The position numbers and the translations under genes are program-made. Source: Pedobacter panaciterrae (GTDB taxonomy: Bacteria > Bacteroidota > Bacteroidia > Sphingobacteriales > Sphingobacteriaceae). From it: DNA of 64,000 bases. The notes under the pieces were generated by a model. That model made no database searches. It saw only the letters and a program-made list of their open reading frames with translations, and was not told the origin of the DNA. Each line of letters opens with the position of its first letter. Within the stretch, counting starts at the first letter, position 1. Location: NCBI RefSeq assembly GCF_001636695.1, contig NZ_LGEL01000028.1, positions 1 to 64,000 of the forward strand, read 5' to 3'. Shown here one piece after another: positions 52,303 through 61,749 of this stretch.

Positions 52303-52343
52303 TCCTGAAACAGATTGCCCAATGACAGATCACTTAAAGCTTT

Positions 52344-52435
52344 CGTCATCTCGACGATAGGAGAGATCTCTTGCTTGGTGCGAGTTACTTCTTGATCAAG
52401 AGATCTCTCGTCGCTACGCTTCCCTCGAGATGACG
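52344..52435. repeat. Dispersed palindromic element, copy 5 (variant right arm)
   Basis: The left arm at 52344-52373 is the standard type (CGTCATCTCGACGATAGG to CTCTTG). The right arm at 52397-52435 carries the variant core with GTCGCTACGCTTCCCTCGAG, the counterpart of the variant left arm at 28343. A further GATGACGG word follows at about 52448. It lies just downstream of dapA, on the 3' side of its gene. Confidence 0.9.
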
Positions 52436-52470
52436 GTTTGTCAAGATGACGGTTTGGTTTAATGTGCTTA

Positions 52471-53352
52471 CTAAGCCGTAATCTTTTTCGATTCAGCAAT
52501 AATTGCCTCACGTATAGCTTCAGATACTTTAACTAAAGGTAGTCTAAGGTGGTCATCGCACACGCCAAAGTGTTTTAATGCTGCCTTAGCACCTGCCGGA
52601 TTACCCTCTACAAACATTAGTCTGGTAAACTCGATTAAACTAAGGTGCAAAGGAAGGGCTTTTGCAAAGTCACCAGCCAGGCATAATCTAATCATGTCAG
52701 ATAGTTGTTTTGGTAATGCATTTCCAATAACAGAAATTACACCTACAGCGCCTAATGATATCATTGGCATAGCAACAGGATCATCACCAGAAATTAACAT
52801 AAAATCTGCTGGTTTATCTCTCATGATCTGATTAAACTGATCGAAGTTTCCAGAAGCTTCTTTAATGGCAATGATGTTCTTTAAATCTGTAGCAAGGCGA
52901 CAGGTCGTTTCAGCGCTGATATTGCTTCCTGTGCGTCCTGGTACATTATACAGCAAAATTGGCAGCGAGCTGGATTCGCTAAGTGCTTTATAGTGCTGGT
53001 AGATACCTTCCTGAGTTGGTTTATTATAGTATGGGCTGGCAGATAAAATGGCATCGTAGCCACTTACTTCAAAATCTTTTATATTTTGTGCAATTACACG
53101 TGTATCATTGCCGCCGATACCAGCAATTAGCGGTAAACGGCCGTTATTTATTTCTGCTGTAAATTCCCAGATCTTCTTTTTTTCGTCCTTATTGAGTGTT
53201 GATGCTTCTCCTGTAGTACCTAATGATACCAGATATTCTACCTTTCCTTCGATCAGGTAATTGATCAGGTTTTTCAACCCGTCAAAATCTACTGATCCAT
53301 CTGCATTAAATGGTGTAACCAATGCTACACCCGTTCCATGAAATTTGTTCAT
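52471..53352 (-). CDS. dapA: 4-hydroxy-tetrahydrodipicolinate synthase
   Basis: The 293-residue class I aldolase-fold enzyme condenses pyruvate with aspartate semialdehyde, the first step toward lysine and the meso-DAP of murein. The Schiff-base lysine is Lys164 in IIAIKEASGN; Tyr135 in LLYNVPGRTG and the SLGTTGEASTL loop (Thr46, Thr47) complete the active site. The length is normal. It lies 10 bp downstream of ligA on the same strand, so the two share a transcript. It agrees with the DAP-specific motif in murE. Confidence 0.96.
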   Translation of the reverse strand: MNKFHGTGVALVTPFNADGSVDFDGLKNLINYLIEGKVEYLVSLGTTGEASTLNKDEKKKIWEFTAEINNGRLPLIAGIGGNDTRVIAQNIKDFEVSGYDAILSASPYYNKPTQEGIYQHYKALSESSSLPILLYNVPGRTGSNISAETTCRLATDLKNIIAIKEASGNFDQFNQIMRDKPADFMLISGDDPVAMPMISLGAVGVISVIGNALPKQLSDMIRLCLAGDFAKALPLHLSLIEFTRLMFVEGNPAGAKAALKHFGVCDDHLRLPLVKVSEAIREAIIAESKKITA

Positions 53353-53362
53353 TGTTTAGTTA

Positions 53363-55405
<2,043 letters not shown>

Positions 55406-55446
55406 CTAATTGAGATTTATATGAAATATTTTTGATGTTGAGGATT

Positions 55447-56133
55447 CTAATGATTGCCGGAACTTAAATGTAGTTCGATGTCTCTAAATACAGACATGTA
55501 ATCATTTTCAATACTTGCTTTAAAAACAGTTAGTTTTTCTGTTAATAAAGTAAGTTGTGGCTCAGTAAAAGGAGTGTCCCATAAACGCATGCATATACGA
55601 TTCAATGCATAAGAGATATTTTCGATCTTTTGATAGCTAAAAAGATATCTGCTGGAAATAAAGCTGTCGAGGAATTTAAAAAAGACGGACGTATCTGCTA
55701 TACCGCTTTTCATTAGAAAAGATTCTAATGCTTCTCTATTTGCCTGACTAAGTTGCTCATAAAAATTACTGATGTTTACAGTTCCATGGATAGTTAGTAA
55801 ATGATCCAATAACAACTCAAGACCAATATGTGCTAAGAAAAAGGGCTTAACAGGACTGTCTTCAAGTGCTGGTAAGACAATGTGTTTTAATGCGTTGGTA
55901 TTTGACTTAAAAAACTCTGATGAATGAAAAAAAGCATCTACTTCAACATGTCTGCCCCATCCGATAAGAATAGATTTTTCATCTAAATCAGTTTCAAAAA
56001 GGTGCTTCTCTTTCAGCGGATATAAGTTGCTGTCTTTCTGTGCATTCTTTACGAAATCTGGTAAAACTACGCCAATAATCATGTTTGGATCATGATTGTC
56101 TCTTTCAAAATAAAAATGTGACAAAAAATTCAT
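55447..56133 (-). CDS. AcpH-like (DUF479) protein, possible ACP phosphodiesterase
   Basis: The 228-residue soluble protein begins MNFLSHFYFERDNHDPNMII, followed by GVVLPDFVKN, then GRHVEVDAFFHSSEFF. This resembles the start of acyl carrier protein phosphodiesterase AcpH (MNFLAH..., ...GNLLADFV..., H-x-x-x-D-x-x-x-x). AcpH removes phosphopantetheine from ACP. His/Asp residues in this N-terminal part would bind metal. The rest is helical and less conserved. The family call is moderate, and an unrelated HD-like hydrolase is possible. It is a single gene, divergent from tyrS. Confidence 0.5.
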   Translation of the reverse strand: MNFLSHFYFERDNHDPNMIIGVVLPDFVKNAQKDSNLYPLKEKHLFETDLDEKSILIGWGRHVEVDAFFHSSEFFKSNTNALKHIVLPALEDSPVKPFFLAHIGLELLLDHLLTIHGTVNISNFYEQLSQANREALESFLMKSGIADTSVFFKFLDSFISSRYLFSYQKIENISYALNRICMRLWDTPFTEPQLTLLTEKLTVFKASIENDYMSVFRDIELHLSSGNH

Positions 56134-56211
56134 TACCCTAAAAGTAGCTAATTTTGTTCAGTTTAACCGTTTTTGAGGTGTATTGAATTTAAAGGATAAC
56201 ATAGGTTTTCC

Positions 56212-56219
56212 TATATTTG
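56212..56219 (+). promoter_or_regulatory. Bacteroidota-type -7 element upstream of tyrS
   Basis: TATATTTG matches TAnnTTTG exactly and lies 18 bases before the tyrS ATG at 56238. It supports that start over the in-frame TTG at 56217. Confidence 0.55.
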
Positions 56220-56237
56220 CCGCAAAAGGATATAAGA

Positions 56238-57524
56238 ATGACCAATTTCGTTGAAGAGCTACGCTGGAGAGGCATGTTGCAGGACATCATGCCGGGTACT
56301 GAAGAAAAATTGAATGAAGGAATGACCTCAGGTTATATAGGATTTGACCCTACAGCTGATTCACTGCACGTAGGACATTTGACCCAAATCATGACACTTA
56401 TTCATTTTCAGCGTGCCGGACATAAACCATTTGCATTAGTAGGTGGAGCTACCGGTATGGTAGGTGATCCTTCTGGTAAATCTGACGAAAGAAATCTTCA
56501 AACTGAGGCTATGGTAGAACATAATCTTGCCGGGATGAAAAAGCAGCTTTCAAAATTTTTGAAATTTGAAGAGGCAGGTAATGGTGCAGTGATGGTGAAC
56601 AATAATGACTGGTTTAAGGATATGAACCTGTTTAGTTTTATCAGAGATGTGGGTAAGCATATTACCGTAAACTACATGATGGCAAAAGACAGTGTTAAAA
56701 GAAGACTTGAAGGCGATTCTGGACTTTCTTTTACAGAATTCTGCTACCAACTGATCCAGGGATATGATTTTTACTATTTATGGAAACACCATAATTGCCT
56801 GGTGCAAATGGGTGGTTCAGATCAGTGGGGTAATATAGTTACCGGAACAGAATTAATCAGAAGAAAAGATAGCGGTACTGCATATGCAGTGACAACAAAC
56901 CTGATTAAAAAGGCTGATGGTACAAAGTTTGGTAAAACTGAAAGCGGAGCAGTATGGTTAGATGCAGCAAAAACGTCACCGTATAAATTCTATCAGTTCT
57001 GGCTTAATGCTTCTGATGATGACACTAAAAAGTGGATCAGAATCTTTACGCTTAAAACACAGGAAGAGATAGAAAGTCTTGAAGCAGAGCACGACACTGC
57101 ACCGCATTTGCGCGTTCTTCAAAAGTCATTAGCAGAGGACATCACCATTAGAACACACTCAGTTGAGGCACTGGAAACTGCAATTAAAACATCAGAGTTT
57201 TTATTTGGTAATGGATCATTAGAGTTTTTTAAAACACTAAATGAAACGCAGGTTTTAGAAATATTTGAAGGTATTCCTCAATTTGAAATTTCAAAAGAAG
57301 AGCTTGAACAAGGAATTGATGCTGCTACTTTACTTGCCGAAAAATCAAGCGTTTTTGCTTCTAAAGGAGAGGCTAAAAAACTGATTCAAGGTGGTGGAGT
57401 ATCTGTAAATAAAGAAAAAATAAGTGACCCACAGGGTATTTTTAATAATGAAAATCTACTGAATGGTAGGTTCATTATCATTCAAAAAGGTAAAAAGAAT
57501 TACTATTTGCTTATTTTAAAGTAA
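56238..57524 (+). CDS. tyrS: Tyrosyl-tRNA synthetase
   Basis: The 428-residue class I enzyme charges tRNA-Tyr. The HIGH-type motif is HVGHL in [16 protein letters not shown], and the KMSKS-type loop is [26 protein letters not shown] is the tyrosine-binding region, and a C-terminal S4 RNA-binding domain (about 355-428) is present. I start at the ATG at 56238 because an exact -7 box lies just before it. The next feature, 5 bases after the stop, is a perfect copy of the palindromic element, which could serve as its terminator. Confidence 0.97.
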   Translation: MTNFVEELRWRGMLQDIMPGTEEKLNEGMTSGYIGFDPTADSLHVGHLTQIMTLIHFQRAGHKPFALVGGATGMVGDPSGKSDERNLQTEAMVEHNLAGMKKQLSKFLKFEEAGNGAVMVNNNDWFKDMNLFSFIRDVGKHITVNYMMAKDSVKRRLEGDSGLSFTEFCYQLIQGYDFYYLWKHHNCLVQMGGSDQWGNIVTGTELIRRKDSGTAYAVTTNLIKKADGTKFGKTESGAVWLDAAKTSPYKFYQFWLNASDDDTKKWIRIFTLKTQEEIESLEAEHDTAPHLRVLQKSLAEDITIRTHSVEALETAIKTSEFLFGNGSLEFFKTLNETQVLEIFEGIPQFEISKEELEQGIDAATLLAEKSSVFASKGEAKKLIQGGGVSVNKEKISDPQGIFNNENLLNGRFIIIQKGKKNYYLLILK

Positions 57525-57529
57525 ACGTT

Positions 57530-57601
57530 CGTCATCTCGACGATAGGAGAGATCTCTTGAAGTGGTTTGATCAAGAGATCTCTCCTATCGTCGAGATGAC
57601 G
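57530..57601. repeat. Dispersed palindromic element, perfect copy
   Basis: Arms of 31 bp at 57530-57560 and 57571-57601 are exact reverse complements around a 10-base loop. The left arm begins CGTCATCTCGACGATAGG. It is the least decayed copy in the window and lies 5 bases after tyrS. Without a T-tract it is not a classic terminator, although such a strong hairpin could stop or stabilise a transcript. Confidence 0.95.
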
Positions 57602-57760
57602 AAGCGGGTCATTGTATTACGGAGTGAGTTATCGCATTACGAAGCGGGTCATTGTATTACGGAGTGAGTTATCGCATTACGAAGCGGGTCATTGTATTAC
57701 GAAGTGAGTTATCGCATTACGAAATGTGCCATTGCATTACAAAATGACCTATTGCATATT
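57601..57760. repeat. 20-bp tandem repeat array, eight copies
   Basis: Eight consecutive 20-bp units (57601, 57621 and so on to 57741) fit GAAGYGRGTYATYGYATTAC, the last two more diverged. Two subtypes alternate, giving a 40-bp higher-order period. The first G is also the last base of the palindrome, so the two structures abut exactly. All frames carry stops within one or two units. Confidence 0.95.
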
Positions 57761-57780
57761 GAGGATGACGGCGAGAATTA

Positions 57781-58764
57781 CTAGTTTACAAGCAAGTTAC
57801 AACCTCTGATATCAGCATTATCAAACCGGCCTAAAACCTCGAAAGAACCATCTGCAAATATGCGGCCCAGATCCTGGGTTGCTATAAAAGAGCAGGAATT
57901 GATGTTAGCCAAATCGATAACATTAATTCCCCCTGTTTTGTTATTCGCGATACGACTTAAAGGATCATTGGTATCACGAAGATTAATTTTCATCCAGGGC
58001 GGACAATTAAAGACTCCATTTCCATAAGAGTAGGCCTGCGATAAAAGTTCAGTCATGCCATATTCGCTATGTATCGCATTTACACCAAAGCCACTCTGAA
58101 GTATTTCATGTAACTCTTCCCTCACCATTTCCTTTCTTTTCCCTTTCATGCCACCTGTTTCCATTACAACCAGTTCCGGAAAAGATATTTTATGCTGTTC
58201 AACAAAATCAAGCAGGGCATAGGTAACGCCAATTAGAATTGTTTTCTGACCAGAGGCTTGGAGCTCTTTTAGTTTTTGAAACAAGTCATCGTGATTATGT
58301 AAGAAGTAGCCGCTGTCTTTGTGTTTGCTTTGTTTTAGCAATGCATCAACCATATAGATCAAAGAAGATCCATCCCGTTCCAGATAAGAAGGTAACAAGG
58401 CAAGAAAACAAGTTTGTTCCGGCTTGCTGTAAAACAGCTCAAAAGCAAGATTAAAGCTTTGTTCATACACTTTAACATCGGTAACCAGATGTCTGCTTTG
58501 CGACATTCCGGTTGTACCGGAACTGCTAAAAATTATTTCAGGTTTGTCAGCAGAACTCAACACATCATGACTTTTGAAAAAGCTGATAGGTAAGTAAGGA
58601 ATACCATCTGATGAAGATACTTCTTCAGGTTTAATTCTTAAATGAGATATGTATTCCCTGTATACAGAACAATTTTTAGCCTGATGGTTAAATACCTCAA
58701 GAGCTGCTTTTTCGAACTGTTCTTTTGTTTCAATAGAGAAAATTTGCCTGATTAAATCTTTCAC
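57781..58764 (-). CDS. LuxE-like acyl-protein synthetase/adenylate-forming enzyme
   Basis: The open frame extends to 58908, but that would overlap the upstream membrane gene by more than 100 bases. The GTG at 58762-58764 (protein begins MKDLIRQIF, 327 residues) fits better. The AMP-binding phosphate loop IIFSSSGTTGMSQSRH and a later SEYGMTELLSQAYS match the LuxE acyl-protein synthetase family, which activates fatty acids as acyl-AMP. There is no luxCD here, so the product is not bioluminescence. It is last in the operon with penicillin acylase. The substrate is unknown. Confidence 0.75.
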   Translation of the reverse strand: MKDLIRQIFSIETKEQFEKAALEVFNHQAKNCSVYREYISHLRIKPEEVSSSDGIPYLPISFFKSHDVLSSADKPEIIFSSSGTTGMSQSRHLVTDVKVYEQSFNLAFELFYSKPEQTCFLALLPSYLERDGSSLIYMVDALLKQSKHKDSGYFLHNHDDLFQKLKELQASGQKTILIGVTYALLDFVEQHKISFPELVVMETGGMKGKRKEMVREELHEILQSGFGVNAIHSEYGMTELLSQAYSYGNGVFNCPPWMKINLRDTNDPLSRIANNKTGGINVIDLANINSCSFIATQDLGRIFADGSFEVLGRFDNADIRGCNLLVN

Positions 58765-58793
58765 GTGGACAAAAATACACAACAAAGTTTTAA

Positions 58794-59144
58794 TTAAGAA
58801 TTGGTTTTCTTGGTGAGGACAGCTTTTCTGAAGTGATATCCGCAGAAACCGCTTACTCCAGCTATAAATGCACCTAATGTAGCACTCAATGCCAAAACTA
58901 ATATCCATGAATTTACACCGAGCATGCCCGCCACTCTTAGTGCCAGGATATTGTTGTTGGGTAGACTTTTAAACAAAGCCATCCCGATCCACAATAATAG
59001 GATAGCAAAAAATGGCGACCACAAAGAAATTTTTCCAGTTTTGCCGATTAAGCCACATGTTGCAAACGAAATCACTACAATTATCCACCAGGGTAAAACC
59101 ATTTGAAGTAAATATGAGGCTATTAAAATTACAATAAATACCAT
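58794..59144 (-). CDS. Small membrane protein, four helices, unknown
   Basis: I do not recognise this 116-residue protein. It is almost entirely hydrophobic with four likely membrane helices (about 2-20, 20-36, 38-58 and 78-100) and a short basic tail (HFRKAVLTKKTNS). It starts 4 bases after the penicillin acylase stop and is followed 29 bases later by the LuxE-like gene, so the three form an operon. Confidence 0.6.
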   Translation of the reverse strand: MVFIVILIASYLLQMVLPWWIIVVISFATCGLIGKTGKISLWSPFFAILLLWIGMALFKSLPNNNILALRVAGMLGVNSWILVLALSATLGAFIAGVSGFCGYHFRKAVLTKKTNS

Positions 59145-59148
59145 GATG

Positions 59149-61587
59149 CTATTTTTTGGATATTTTTAATTTAGAGATTATTTTGGCCGATGGGTCGTCA
59201 ACAGATTGCATAAAGAAAAGATCATATAACTGCCCGCTTGCCCAGGTGTCAATCATATTGTCATAAAATTTACTTCCTGGATTGCCCGACTGTCCACCCG
59301 GAAAAACGCCATGTCCTTTAGGTGTTTTTCCCAATTCAACTACCATTCTCCATGATGGCCCATTGCTTTCGCTTAGAGCATCTATGGTCATTTTACCACC
59401 GCCAATCATTAGTGTTTTAGAACCGAAGCCGGGTATTTTTGCCAGATGCGGAACGTTGCTGTGCTTAAAGTTAGCCCATTCCCATCGCTCACCAATGGGG
59501 CCATATTTGCGTTCCAGACTATCGCACGAATATTTAAAGGCTTCATTAACAAGATCGCTTAACGTTTCTTTTTGTGGGGTATTAACATTGTCGATCCATT
59601 TGGAATCAGGTTGTGTTAAAATTAGTTGCACGGTTCTATCTCTGGAAGGATAACGCATTGGAACGCCTTCAACAGTAAATTCGTCATTCCAGATATTATA
59701 TTGAATGCGTTTAGTCCAAAGGTCAAATATACTTGCTGCAATTTCTTTTGCATCGTAGCGCTTATTCCAGGCAGATACTAAAGATAGTCCTTCTTTTTGT
59801 GTTGCGTTTAACTTGCTGCCATCAACTAAAGGTAAAATAGTGGGCAAAATATCCTGAGCATGGATGCTGTAAGTGTCAGTTTGCATTGTTCTAATGCTGT
59901 CTGCTGTAGCGTTAGTCATAACCGATAACCTGTCGTTTATGCGTTTGGCCCGCTCATACGGACTAAACTCCCAGTTAATATAGTAAGGATAAGTTTGATC
60001 GGTTGATGATTGATTGGCAGAACTTACAAAATTTCTTGGAGGGTTTTTAACAGTTGGGTTCTGGGAAGCAGGAATCCAACCTTGCCAATCATTCTTGGGA
60101 TCAGAACCATCCAGAATAAACTTACCCTGATCTTTCCATTTTAGCGGGTACTTACCATTTGCTGTAATCGCTATATCATTATCAGCCGAAGCGAATACAA
60201 AGTTCTGAGCTGGAGCTGTATAGAAAGTAAGTGCTTTCCGGTAGTCGTTATAGTTCTTTCCCCTGTTTAGTAAATAGAAAGTTTTAAGCTCATTAGATTT
60301 TTCATGAGCAATCCATCTCAGTGCATTACCAATAGGAACATTTTGAGCTCTGGAAAAATTTTCTGGCTTTTGAAGATAAACTACTGGTCCCTGGTGGGTA
60401 TAATAAACAGTATCGATTTCAGTTTTACTGCCCCTTATCAGAATCTTTTCAAGGCGGGTAGTTGTATTTTTCCACTCGTTGTTATACCAATAGCTTTTGT
60501 GGGTGTTGTCTTTAAATTTGATCTGATAATAATCCAGTACATCAGCAGCTACATTAGTAACTCCCCATGCAATATTTTGATTAAATCCGATAATTATTCC
60601 AGGTGCTCCCGGTAACGATACGCCATAGCTATTTAGTCCTGGTGCATGAAGCTGAATCTGGTACCAGATAGAAGGAAGGGTCAGGTCAAGATGAGGATCA
60701 TTTGCTAAGATGGGGTAGCCAGATGCCGTTTTTGCACCTGATATCGCCCAGTTGTTACTTCCAATTCCTTCTTCCTTTTGTTTGGTTTCTACATTGCCAG
60801 TTGTCATTTCCTTTAATGCGTCAGCAGGTGGAGTAGGTATTGGCAATGCATTAAAGTCCCATTTAGTGCCCACAGGAATAATCGGGTCTTCTTTAAAAGG
60901 GTAATCTGGAAATAAGTCTTTAACCACATCAGTGCCGAATTTCTTTCTGATATTGGTCATGTAAAATTCGTCAGACCCCATGGCTAAAACTGCCGACATC
61001 TGTTTTAATAACAATGCGCATTTTAATGGGGTCCAGTCTTCTGGTTTAAAGTCTAATATTTTGTATTCAACGGGTAGGTTGGCCTGCGATAAAGAATGAA
61101 TATAGTCATTGATACCGGCAGTATATGCCAAAACCATTTCTTTTGATTTAGGGTCAGCCATCATTCCTTCCAGAGATTTCTCTGCCCCGTAAACCATACC
61201 CATGCGGCGTTGATATTTATCAAGCTCTATTGCCTTTTTGCCAACCACTTCAGATATGCGTCCGGCAGCAAAGCGTGTTTGAAAGTCCATTTGCCATAAA
61301 CGATGCATAGCTGTTACATAGCCTTGGGCATAATAAACATCATGATCATTTTGTGCAAAAATATGCGGAATCATCCTGTCGTCGAATGCTATGTCAACAT
61401 TTTGGTGAGCTGCCTTTAGAATTAGCTTTTTGTTAGGAGTTACTTTCGCCTTTTCAGCATTTTGCCAAAACCCTGTAAAAGGGTTTAGGAATTTAAGTAA
61501 AGGAGGTGTATCGCCAAACTTTGTATTAAGAGCATATGTCAGTAATATTGGTATAACAATGCAAATGAAGGCTTTTATTTTATTCAT
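59149..61587 (-). CDS. Penicillin acylase-family Ntn hydrolase
   Basis: The 812-residue exported precursor has a signal segment at about residues 4-22. The family matures by self-cleavage before a serine: here Ser277 in EEGIGSNNWAISG becomes the N-terminal nucleophile of the beta chain, with the alpha chain and spacer before it. The following LANDPHLDLTLPSIWYQIQL and NQNIAWGVTNVAADVLDYY are strong family motifs. It hydrolyses amide bonds; natural substrates can be acyl-homoserine lactones or N-acylated compounds, and beta-lactam activity is incidental. It is first in the operon with a membrane protein and a LuxE-like enzyme. Confidence 0.93.
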   Translation of the reverse strand: MNKIKAFICIVIPILLTYALNTKFGDTPPLLKFLNPFTGFWQNAEKAKVTPNKKLILKAAHQNVDIAFDDRMIPHIFAQNDHDVYYAQGYVTAMHRLWQMDFQTRFAAGRISEVVGKKAIELDKYQRRMGMVYGAEKSLEGMMADPKSKEMVLAYTAGINDYIHSLSQANLPVEYKILDFKPEDWTPLKCALLLKQMSAVLAMGSDEFYMTNIRKKFGTDVVKDLFPDYPFKEDPIIPVGTKWDFNALPIPTPPADALKEMTTGNVETKQKEEGIGSNNWAISGAKTASGYPILANDPHLDLTLPSIWYQIQLHAPGLNSYGVSLPGAPGIIIGFNQNIAWGVTNVAADVLDYYQIKFKDNTHKSYWYNNEWKNTTTRLEKILIRGSKTEIDTVYYTHQGPVVYLQKPENFSRAQNVPIGNALRWIAHEKSNELKTFYLLNRGKNYNDYRKALTFYTAPAQNFVFASADNDIAITANGKYPLKWKDQGKFILDGSDPKNDWQGWIPASQNPTVKNPPRNFVSSANQSSTDQTYPYYINWEFSPYERAKRINDRLSVMTNATADSIRTMQTDTYSIHAQDILPTILPLVDGSKLNATQKEGLSLVSAWNKRYDAKEIAASIFDLWTKRIQYNIWNDEFTVEGVPMRYPSRDRTVQLILTQPDSKWIDNVNTPQKETLSDLVNEAFKYSCDSLERKYGPIGERWEWANFKHSNVPHLAKIPGFGSKTLMIGGGKMTIDALSESNGPSWRMVVELGKTPKGHGVFPGGQSGNPGSKFYDNMIDTWASGQLYDLFFMQSVDDPSAKIISKLKISKK

Positions 61588-61749
61588 CTTCCTTTGGAAT
61601 TTAATTCACTTTGCAATTTAACATAAAAGTTAATTCAATTACAATCAAATTAGGACTTTGGTAATGAAATATTCATCTAAATTCGATTTGGAGAATTAAA
61701 TTAATGTATTATATTTATATATATAATCAACCTAATATAAGTTAACTGC

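Noticed and set aside
52257-52511. Minus-strand open frame of 84 codons after dapA
   Set aside because: It is made of the palindrome arms and the out-of-frame end of dapA, with no independent start signal.
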